From Pollutimonas thiosulfatoxidans (lineage in GTDB: Bacteria > Pseudomonadota > Gammaproteobacteria > Burkholderiales > Burkholderiaceae_B), in assembly GCF_004022565.1 (NCBI RefSeq), contig NZ_CP022987.1:2232001-2296000 (forward strand): a stretch of 64,000 nucleotides of DNA, given 5' to 3'. A model generated the notes under the pieces. The model saw nothing but the letters and a program-made list of their open reading frames with translations, made no database searches and was not told the origin of the DNA. Numbering within the stretch: the stretch's first letter is position 1; the number at the start of each line of letters is the position of its first letter. Made by a program: the position numbers and the translations under genes. Positions 57,926-64,000 of this stretch are shown here, piece by piece.

Positions 57926-58237
57926 ATGTACGCGGTCATAAAAACCGGCGGCAAACAGTATCGTGTTGCTGCAGGTCAAAAACTAAAGATAGAACAGATA
58001 CCGGCAGACATTGGGCAAGAAATTACGCTAGACCAGGTACTTTCGGTTGGCGAAGGCGAGCAGCTACAAATTGGCGCGCCTTTGGTTACCGGGGCCGTGG
58101 TCACAGCAACCGTTCTTGCGCAAGGCCGCCACGACAAAATCAAGATCTTCAAGATGCGCCGGCGCAAGCATTACCAAAAGCGCCAGGGCCATCGTCAGAA
58201 CTACACCGAAGTTCGCATCGACGCCATCACGGCCTAA
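57926..58237 (+). CDS. rplU: 50S ribosomal protein L21
   Basis: Large-subunit protein of 103 residues starting MYAVIKTGGKQYRVAAGQKL, with the basic KIFKMRRRKHYQKRQGHRQ core toward the C-terminus. AGGA lies upstream of ATG 57926; the extension to 57881 lies outside the predicted transcript. rpmA follows after 34 bp. Confidence 0.99.
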   Translation: MYAVIKTGGKQYRVAAGQKLKIEQIPADIGQEITLDQVLSVGEGEQLQIGAPLVTGAVVTATVLAQGRHDKIKIFKMRRRKHYQKRQGHRQNYTEVRIDAITA

Positions 58238-58271
58238 CGATCAACGACGGTTTGAATAGCAGGAGCTAAAC

Positions 58272-58532
58272 ATGGCACAGAAAAAAGGCGGCGGCTCTAC
58301 GCGCAACGGTCGCGACTCAGAATCGAAGCGACTTGGTGTAAAAACCTACGGTGGCCAGCTGATCTCGGCCGGTTCCATCATCGTGCGCCAGCGTGGCACC
58401 CAGTTCCACCCGGGCGTCAACGTGGGCATCGGCAAGGATCACACCTTGTTCTCGCTGGTTGACGGCACGGTCAAGTTTGCCATCAAGGGCGCCCTTAACA
58501 AGCGTACCGTTTCGGTTGTTGCCGCCGAGTAA
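58272..58532 (+). CDS. rpmA: 50S ribosomal protein L27
   Basis: Large-subunit protein of 86 residues whose N-terminus reaches the peptidyl-transferase centre. It starts MAQKKGGGSTRNGRDSESKR and has the conserved GSIIVRQRGTQFHPGVNVG. No N-terminal extension that would need the Firmicutes Prp protease is present. AGGAGC lies close before the ATG. Confidence 0.99.
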   Translation: MAQKKGGGSTRNGRDSESKRLGVKTYGGQLISAGSIIVRQRGTQFHPGVNVGIGKDHTLFSLVDGTVKFAIKGALNKRTVSVVAAE

Positions 58533-58558
58533 TCTCAGCCTGGCACACCAGCAAAAAG

Positions 58559-58583
58559 CCCTGCCATAAAGGCAGGGTTTTTT
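58559..58583 (+). terminator. Intrinsic terminator after rpmA
   Basis: CCCTGCC (58559-58565), five-base loop, GGCAGGG (58571-58577), then six T. A -10-like TAGAAT (58588-58593) follows it and may serve obgE. Confidence 0.9.
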
Positions 58584-58619
58584 GTTTTAGAATACCTACA
58601 TCATGCAAAAGGCAGTCCC

Positions 58620-59726
58620 ATGAAATTCGTCGACGAAGCCACCATCGAAGTCATTGCCGGCAAGGGCGGCAATGGCGCGGCCAGCTTTCGCCGCGAAAAA
58701 TTCATACCGAAGGGCGGCCCTGACGGCGGCGACGGCGGACGCGGCGGCAGCATTTACGCTATAGCCGACCGCAACATCAATACACTGATCGACTTCCGCT
58801 ACGCCCGTCTGCATCGGGGCAAAAATGGCGAAAACGGCCGCGGCTCCGACCAATACGGCGCCGCTGCGCCCGACATCACCTTGCGAGTGCCGGTGGGCAC
58901 CACCATTCTGGATGCCGAAACGGGCGAGCAGCTGTTCGACCTGGACCGCCATAACGAAAAAGTCACCCTGGCGGCTGGCGGAGCCGGCGGGCTGGGCAAC
59001 CTGCACTTCAAGTCCAGCACCAACCGGGCACCGCGGCAAACTACCCCGGGTCAAGAAGGCGAACAGCGCAAGCTACGGCTAGAGCTCAAGGTATTGGCCG
59101 ATGTCGGCCTGCTGGGCATGCCCAACGCCGGCAAGTCCACGCTGATCAGCAAGGTCTCCAACGCCAAGCCCAAGATTGCCGACTATCCCTTCACCACCCT
59201 GCACCCTAATTTGGGTGTGGTGCGCACATCGCCATCGCACAGTTTTGTCATTGCCGACATTCCCGGCCTGATCGAAGGCGCGTCCGAAGGAGCCGGACTG
59301 GGTCACTTGTTCTTGCGTCACCTTTCGCGCACACGCGTGTTGCTGCACATACTGGATGTCTCTTCAGCCGATCCCGACGTCGATCCGGTCGAGCAAGCCG
59401 TGGCCGATGCCAAGGCCATCGTCGAAGAGCTGCGCCTGTACGACGCCGATCTTTACGAAAAGCCCCGCTGGCTGGTGCTGAACAAACTCGATATGGTCAA
59501 CGACCCGCAAGACGTCCAGAAAAGGATATGCGCAGCACTGGACTGGACTGGCCCCGTCTTTACGATTTCGGCGCTGACCGGCGAAGGCACCCAGGATCTC
59601 ACCTGGCACTTGCAAGAATGGCTGGACGCCGAACGCCAGCAAGCCAACATCGAGCAAGACAAGGCCGACGGCAGCTATGTGGCGGAAGACCCGCGTTTCG
59701 ACGATACTCGTTCCGACGCCGAATAA
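58620..59726 (+). CDS. obgE: GTPase ObgE/CgtA
   Basis: Ribosome-associated GTPase of late 50S assembly and stress signalling, 368 residues. The glycine-rich Obg fold comes first (GKGGNGAASFRREKFIPKGG and GGDGGRGGS), then the G domain with G1 GMPNAGKST (about 166-174), G3 DIPGLIEG (about 213-220) and G4 NKLD. The acidic C-terminal tail is short (VAEDPRFDDTRSDAE). A hairpin separates it from rpmA; proB follows after 24 bp. Confidence 0.98.
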   Translation: MKFVDEATIEVIAGKGGNGAASFRREKFIPKGGPDGGDGGRGGSIYAIADRNINTLIDFRYARLHRGKNGENGRGSDQYGAAAPDITLRVPVGTTILDAETGEQLFDLDRHNEKVTLAAGGAGGLGNLHFKSSTNRAPRQTTPGQEGEQRKLRLELKVLADVGLLGMPNAGKSTLISKVSNAKPKIADYPFTTLHPNLGVVRTSPSHSFVIADIPGLIEGASEGAGLGHLFLRHLSRTRVLLHILDVSSADPDVDPVEQAVADAKAIVEELRLYDADLYEKPRWLVLNKLDMVNDPQDVQKRICAALDWTGPVFTISALTGEGTQDLTWHLQEWLDAERQQANIEQDKADGSYVAEDPRFDDTRSDAE

Positions 59727-59750
59727 CCCTAACGCACCGCAATCTCGCTC

Positions 59751-60926
59751 ATGGCCGCTACACAATCCACGGCACCTGCCGTCTCGCACGCTAAACGCCT
59801 GGTCGTCAAGGTGGGCTCTTCGCTGGTCACCAACGAAGGCAAGGGCATAGACGTTCAGGCCGTAGAGCAATGGGCCAGCCAAATCGCACAACTGCATGCA
59901 GGCGGCAAACAGATGGTGCTGGTGTCCAGCGGGGCCATCGCGGAAGGCATGGCGCGCCTGGGGTGGCCGCGTCGGCCCAACGCCATGCACGAGCTGCAGG
60001 CCGCCGCCGCAGTAGGCCAGATGGGACTGATCCAGGCCTACGAAGCCGCCTTTGCCCGCCATGGCATACGGACGGCGCAAATTCTCCTGACTCACGAAGA
60101 TCTGGCCGATCGGCGCCGTTATCTCAATGCCCGAAGCACGCTGTACACGCTGCTCGGCCTGGGCGTGGTGCCCATCGTGAATGAGAACGACACCGTCGTC
60201 ACCGATGAGATCCGCCTGGGCGACAACGATACCCTGGGGGCCCTGGTTACCAATCTTATCGAAGCCGAGGCCATGGTCATCCTGACCGATCAGACCGGCC
60301 TGTTCAGCGCCGATCCGCGCCGCGATCCGGACGCCACCTTCATTGCATTGGGCCAGGCCGGCGACCCCGCCCTCGAAGCCATGGCGGGCGGCTCGGGCAG
60401 CAGCATAGGTACGGGCGGCATGCTGACTAAAGTGCTTGCTGCCAAACGGGCCGCCAACAGCGGCGGCCATACGGTCATCGCCTCGGGGCGCGAACCCAAC
60501 GTGCTGCTCAGACTGGCCGCCGGCGAGTCCATCGGCACCGAACTACGCGCCATCCTGCCAGTGCGTTCAGCGCGCAAGCGGTGGCTGGCCAACCACCTGC
60601 GCCTACGCGGCCGCGTCACGCTGGATGCCGGTGCAGTGCGGGCACTGACTCAAGGCCATAGAAGCCTGCTGGCCATCGGCGTGGTTGCCGTCGAGGGCGA
60701 GTTCGACCGGGGTGATGTCGTCGCCTGCGTGGATCAGCACGGCGTAGAGTGCGGGCGCGGCCTGATCAATTATTCGGCCGCTGACACCCGGCGCATCATG
60801 CGACAACCCAGCCAGCGCATTGCTGACATCCTGGGCAGCATGTCGGATCCCGAACTGATGCATCGCGACAACATGGTGCTCCTGCGCACCCAGACCAGCG
60901 CTACCGCAGCTACTGCTGAGCAGTAA
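59751..60926 (+). CDS. proB: Glutamate 5-kinase
   Basis: First step of proline synthesis, 391 residues. The kinase domain has LVVKVGSSLVTNEGKG (about 17-32), VSSGAIAEGMARLG, PIVNENDTVVTDEI, and GTGGMLTKVLAAKRA; a PUA domain occupies about 285-380 (RGRVTLDAGAVRALTQG). The gene order obgE-proB is common in betaproteobacteria. Its 3' end overlaps the convergent Lrp gene by 17 bp. Confidence 0.97.
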   Translation: MAATQSTAPAVSHAKRLVVKVGSSLVTNEGKGIDVQAVEQWASQIAQLHAGGKQMVLVSSGAIAEGMARLGWPRRPNAMHELQAAAAVGQMGLIQAYEAAFARHGIRTAQILLTHEDLADRRRYLNARSTLYTLLGLGVVPIVNENDTVVTDEIRLGDNDTLGALVTNLIEAEAMVILTDQTGLFSADPRRDPDATFIALGQAGDPALEAMAGGSGSSIGTGGMLTKVLAAKRAANSGGHTVIASGREPNVLLRLAAGESIGTELRAILPVRSARKRWLANHLRLRGRVTLDAGAVRALTQGHRSLLAIGVVAVEGEFDRGDVVACVDQHGVECGRGLINYSAADTRRIMRQPSQRIADILGSMSDPELMHRDNMVLLRTQTSATAATAEQ

Positions 60927-61398
60927 TAAACAGCGTCTCTTTGACTTCCTCCATGACCACACAGCTTTTGGTCTGTGTAACGCCGGGAAGCCGCAACAGG
61001 ATGTCGCCCAACAGGCTGCGATACTGGCTGATTTCCTTGATTCGCGCCTTGACCAGATAATCGAAGTCGCCCGAGACCAGATGGCATTCCTGCACTTGAG
61101 GTATGCATAAAATTTCGCGACGGAAGTCGTCAAAACTGCGATCCGACTTGCTGGACATGGAAACTTCCACAAACACCAGCAAGCCCGCGTCCAGCGCCTG
61201 AGGCGAAACACGGGCGTGATAGCCCATGATGACGCCATCACGCTCCAGCCGTTTCACCCGTTCGATGCAAGGGGTGACAGTAAGCCCCACGCTTTCAGCC
61301 AGCTCGGTCATGGACATGCGGCCGTCTCGCTGCAGCAGGTCGAGAATATGCCGGTCGAGCTTATCAAGCACCGCCACCGGCGTTCGTTGTATGCGCAT
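60910..61398 (-). CDS. Lrp/AsnC family regulator next to dadA
   Basis: Feast/famine regulator of 162 residues: helix-turn-helix (LDRHILDLLQRDGRMSM, LAESVGLTVTPCIERVKRLE) and a RAM domain with ECHLVSGDFDYLVKARI. This sequence type is the Lrp usually found divergent from dadA. It likely controls D-amino acid dehydrogenase in response to alanine or leucine (inference). ATG 61398 is chosen over 61410 to match family N-termini. Its 3' end overlaps proB. Confidence 0.94.
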   Translation of the reverse strand: MRIQRTPVAVLDKLDRHILDLLQRDGRMSMTELAESVGLTVTPCIERVKRLERDGVIMGYHARVSPQALDAGLLVFVEVSMSSKSDRSFDDFRREILCIPQVQECHLVSGDFDYLVKARIKEISQYRSLLGDILLRLPGVTQTKSCVVMEEVKETLFITAQQ

Positions 61399-61443
61399 TT
61401 TTCCCGCCAATTAATCGATCGATGACTGGGCCGTCAGGCCGGT

Positions 61444-61460
61444 TCAGTGATTATTACTGA
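61444..61460. promoter_or_regulatory. Candidate Lrp operator in the lrp-dadA divergent region
   Basis: TCAGT (61444-61448), seven bases, ACTGA (61456-61460) with an A/T-rich centre, the general form of Lrp sites. It lies 46 bp from the regulator start and 120 bp from dadA. Confidence 0.4.
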
Positions 61461-61579
61461 TTTAGCGCATGGCCGCCGCCTCTACCAGAAAAATGGCCTG
61501 AAAAACACGATTCTTTAGGCAAAATGACTGCATCACCTCGTCTACCATCACGTAAACAGGATACGGATAGCACAACAGC

Positions 61580-62830
61580 ATGAAAATCATTGTATTGGGG
61601 GCTGGCGCTGTAGGAGTAAGCAGCGCCTATCATCTTGCCCGTCTGGGCCATGATGTCACGGTGCTGGAGCGCTTGGAAGGGCCGGCACTGGAGACCAGCT
61701 ATGCCAATGCAGGGCAGATTTCCTACGGCTACTCGTCGCCCTGGGCCGCCCCCGGCGTACCGCTCAAAGCCATCAAATGGATGTTCGCCAAGCATCCGCC
61801 GCTGTCGATCCGACCGGATGGCAGCCTTTACCAGCTTTGGTGGATGTTGCAGATGTGGCGCAACTGCGATGCACGCCGCTACGCCGTCAACAAAGAGCGC
61901 ATGCTGCGCTTGTCCAGCTACAGCCGCAGTTGCCTGGACAGCCTGCGCGACGAACTGGGCATCCAGTACGAAGGCCGCCGCCAGGGTACTTTGCAGGTGT
62001 TTCGCGAACAGAAGCAGCTGGACGCCGTGGCCCAGGACATACAGGTACTGAAAGAGGCTGGCATCCACTACGAGTTGCTGGCGCGCCAGGACCTTGCGCG
62101 CGTAGAGCCAGCCCTGGCCCGAACCGCCGACAAGCTGGTCGGCGGCCTGCGCCTGCCCGATGACGAAACCGGCGACTGCAATGTCTTCACCACCCGTTTG
62201 GCGGCCGAAGCCGAACGCCTGGGTGTGCAATTTCGCTACGGCGTCACCGTGCAGCAGTTGGTGATGCAAGGGGGACGGGTGGCTGGCGTGGTGGTGGATG
62301 GCCAGATTTTGACAGCCGATGCCTATGTCGTTGCGCTGGGCAGTTGGTCGCGACCCTTGCTGAAAGGCGCGGTCAGGCTGCCGGTATACCCCTTGAAGGG
62401 ATATTCGATTACCGTGCCGATTGCCGACGAACAATGCGCCCCGGTTTCGACCCTGTTGGACGAGACCTACAAAATTGCCATTACCCGCTTCGACCAGCGC
62501 ATACGAGTGGGCGGCATGGCTGAAATTGCCGGCTACGACAAAACCCTGAACCCAAAGCGGCGCGAGACGCTGGAGATGGTGTTGGGGGATTTGTTCCCGG
62601 GTAGCTATTCGACTGAGGAACTGACATTCTGGACCGGGCTGCGCCCCAAGACTCCTGACAGCACGCCTATTGTGGGCGCAACCAGCGTACCGAACCTGTA
62701 CCTGAACACAGGCCATGGCACCCTGGGATGGACGATGGCCTGCGGTAGCGGACAACTGATAGCCGACATTGTGTCGGGCCGGCCGACGGCCATACGCAGT
62801 GATGATTTATCCATAGGTCGCTATGCCTGA
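61580..62830 (+). CDS. dadA: D-amino acid dehydrogenase
   Basis: Membrane-associated flavoenzyme of 416 residues that oxidises D-alanine and other D-amino acids to keto acids. The FAD motif is IIVLGAGAVGVSSAYHLARLG (about 3-23, here quoted in part), followed by ERLEGPALETSYANAGQ, a DadA signature. The C-terminus has WTGLRPKTPDSTPIVGA and LNTGHGTLGWTMACGSG, the flavin-contact region. No alanine racemase gene (dadX) is adjacent. It is divergent from an Lrp-type regulator and ends 8 bp from the convergent winged-helix gene. Confidence 0.96.
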   Translation: MKIIVLGAGAVGVSSAYHLARLGHDVTVLERLEGPALETSYANAGQISYGYSSPWAAPGVPLKAIKWMFAKHPPLSIRPDGSLYQLWWMLQMWRNCDARRYAVNKERMLRLSSYSRSCLDSLRDELGIQYEGRRQGTLQVFREQKQLDAVAQDIQVLKEAGIHYELLARQDLARVEPALARTADKLVGGLRLPDDETGDCNVFTTRLAAEAERLGVQFRYGVTVQQLVMQGGRVAGVVVDGQILTADAYVVALGSWSRPLLKGAVRLPVYPLKGYSITVPIADEQCAPVSTLLDETYKIAITRFDQRIRVGGMAEIAGYDKTLNPKRRETLEMVLGDLFPGSYSTEELTFWTGLRPKTPDSTPIVGATSVPNLYLNTGHGTLGWTMACGSGQLIADIVSGRPTAIRSDDLSIGRYA

Positions 62831-62838
62831 CACGGGGC

Positions 62839-63564
62839 TCAACCCGTAAACATGTAGCCCCATTTGTGCACCGACTGCAAGGGGATGCTGGCGCCCTGCT
62901 GTGCACATTTACGACGCAGACGACTGACGGTTACCCCCAGCGTGCGCCGCCGCGCCGTTGCTTGGCCGTCGGCGTAAGCCGAATTTAGAGCAGCGACCAA
63001 GGCGCCATGCCTGGCGCTTTTTTCTGGGGAGGCCAGCAGCGCCGTAACAAATGCCCGCTCGCCCGTGGTAAGCGAGATGCGCTTGCCCTCGGGACTGACC
63101 AGCACCCAACCCTGCTCTTGAAGCGACCATGCACTGGCCGGCCGGCTGCTTTCGAGCGGCTGAGGCGCCACCGTGGCAGCGCGCGCCAGCAGCCGGAACA
63201 CGATCGCCGCCAACAAGGCCGACGATGCCTCTTGCGGGCAATAGGCGTCGGCACCGTTATGCAGTAGCTGGATGACTTGCGACTCGATCGTGGTGTCGGC
63301 AAGGGCCACCATGAATACCTGCGGGTGCGACGCTCGCAAGTTGACTGCCATGGTGGCATTTTGTTCGGGCAACCCTGCCAGAATGACAGCCACGGCGGCA
63401 TAGGCAAGCAGGCTTTCGTCAGTGGCACGGTAGAGCCCGGCCATGTCGGGATAGCGACGCACCGGCAGCCCATGTGCTTGCAGCCCGCCCACCAGCTCGG
63501 TAGCTGCGTATTGTGGGCAGCTATCGACGGGTGCGAAAAGCAATACAGCAGGGTCTGGAAACAT
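62839..63564 (-). CDS. OmpR-type winged-helix regulator with degenerate receiver domain
   Basis: The 241-residue protein has a CheY-like N-terminal domain (about 5-128) and an OmpR/PhoB-type winged helix (about 145-240: LTTGERAFVTALLASPEKSA and RRRTLGVTVSRLRRKC, ending VHKWGYMFTG). The phospho-acceptor Asp is missing (VAVILAGLP) and the conserved C-terminal Lys is replaced (CPQE). It is therefore probably not a phosphorylated response regulator. No histidine kinase is adjacent. The frame runs open to 63684, which overlaps the divergent Xre-like gene; the ATG at 63564 is preferred, though its ribosome binding site is poor. Confidence 0.8.
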   Translation of the reverse strand: MFPDPAVLLFAPVDSCPQYAATELVGGLQAHGLPVRRYPDMAGLYRATDESLLAYAAVAVILAGLPEQNATMAVNLRASHPQVFMVALADTTIESQVIQLLHNGADAYCPQEASSALLAAIVFRLLARAATVAPQPLESSRPASAWSLQEQGWVLVSPEGKRISLTTGERAFVTALLASPEKSARHGALVAALNSAYADGQATARRRTLGVTVSRLRRKCAQQGASIPLQSVHKWGYMFTG

Positions 63565-63676
63565 GGCGAGCCCAGGAAGGTTACACGGACAGTCCCGACC
63601 CAATTTACCGTTATCCATCACGTTTGTAATCGGCATTATTACCAATGTGTTTGAATTACATCGTTCAATCACAAAC

Positions 63677-64000
63677 GTGAACAACTTTGCCGATCGTCTA
63701 CGCTATGCCCGCAAGTTGCGTGGCCTGAGCCAGTCTGCGCTGGCGGCTGCCTGCGGACTCTCGCAAGGAGCCATCGCCAACTACGAGAGCAAGGCCCGTC
63801 AACAGACCAAAGAAATTTTCCGCTTGGCGGCAGCGTTGAACGTAGAGCCTCAGTGGCTGGCCGAAGGCATAGGCCCTATGGAAAAACCCGAGGCACCCAC
63901 AACTCCATCGGCTTTCCATGTTGCCGAGGCCAGCCCGGGAAGCCAGGCGCAACTATGGCCCTTTCCGACCGTGCCGGCGTCCGTAATTTGGTCGCTGACA
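63677..64000 (+). CDS. Xre family helix-turn-helix regulator, truncated by the window edge
   Basis: Only the first 108 codons are visible, open to the last base. The start is GTG at 63677 (VNNFADRLRYARKLRGLSQ). The HTH covers about residues 4-60 (LSQSALAAACGLSQGAIANYESKARQ), followed by a linker that in similar proteins leads into an S24/LexA-like peptidase domain, not seen here. It is divergent from the winged-helix gene. Possible roles include phage-repressor-type control. Confidence 0.8.
   Translation, partial: MNNFADRLRYARKLRGLSQSALAAACGLSQGAIANYESKARQQTKEIFRLAAALNVEPQWLAEGIGPMEKPEAPTTPSAFHVAEASPGSQAQLWPFPTVPASVIWSLT

Overview
The window looks like chromosomal DNA from a high-GC betaproteobacterium, most likely of the family Alcaligenaceae (Bordetella, Achromobacter, Pusillimonas and relatives). 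The grounds are the gene neighbourhoods (erpA/argC/rpsI/rplM; accB/accC/prmA; rplU/rpmA/obgE/proB; rubredoxin/thiD/thiE/hemL), a lysine-alanine histone H1-like protein as in Bordetella, and a fused 1165-residue indolepyruvate oxidoreductase. No rRNA, tRNA or CRISPR array was seen. Genes are tightly packed, and many neighbours overlap by 1-17 bp.

Layout. 1-14.5 kb: wall metabolism (M23 peptidase, anmK), Fe-S insertion (erpA), arginine synthesis (argC), ribosomal proteins S9/L13, an orphan TRAP binding protein, pmbA, darP, an esterase, a Pat-type acetyltransferase and gltX. 14.5-25.3 kb: an AsnC/Lrp regulator divergent from the indolepyruvate oxidoreductase, then nrdA-nrdB behind a structured leader, a histone H1-like gene with a hairpin at its predicted 5' end, and a YggT protein. 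25.3-31.9 kb, minus strand: a glycine-zipper lipoprotein, a PfkB kinase, a DUF3426 protein, prmA, accC, accB, aroQ and a TlpA-like redoxin. 31.9-40.4 kb, plus strand: mpl, yqiA, an RNB nuclease, a TonB-like protein, aroE, mtgA, lptG, apaH. 40.4-45.6 kb: plsC, ruvX, yqgE and a 54-residue rubredoxin on the minus strand, then thiD, thiE, hemL and a YkgJ cysteine-cluster protein on the plus strand.

Accessory region, 45.7-56.5 kb. A Phd/YefM-type antitoxin and a zeta/COG4185-type P-loop kinase toxin lie between two 237-bp, near-identical, directly repeated elements. Copy 1 has a perfect 30-bp terminal inverted repeat. This looks like a toxin-antitoxin cassette bounded by MITE-like repeats. Next to it a seven-gene minus-strand operon encodes an aryl-CoA route: aryl-CoA ligase, flavin monooxygenase/old-yellow-enzyme fusion, SDR, crotonase, acyl-CoA dehydrogenase, a RidA-type deaminase and a DUF2817/M14-like hydrolase, with a divergent MarR regulator. 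It best fits 2-aminobenzoate (anthranilate) breakdown through 2-aminobenzoyl-CoA; salicylyl-CoA is the alternative. The RidA protein lacks the usual substrate-carboxylate-binding Arg, which would suit a CoA-ester enamine.

56.5-64 kb: argJ, rplU-rpmA, obgE, proB, an Lrp regulator divergent from dadA, a winged-helix protein with a degenerate receiver domain, and an Xre-type regulator cut off by the window edge.
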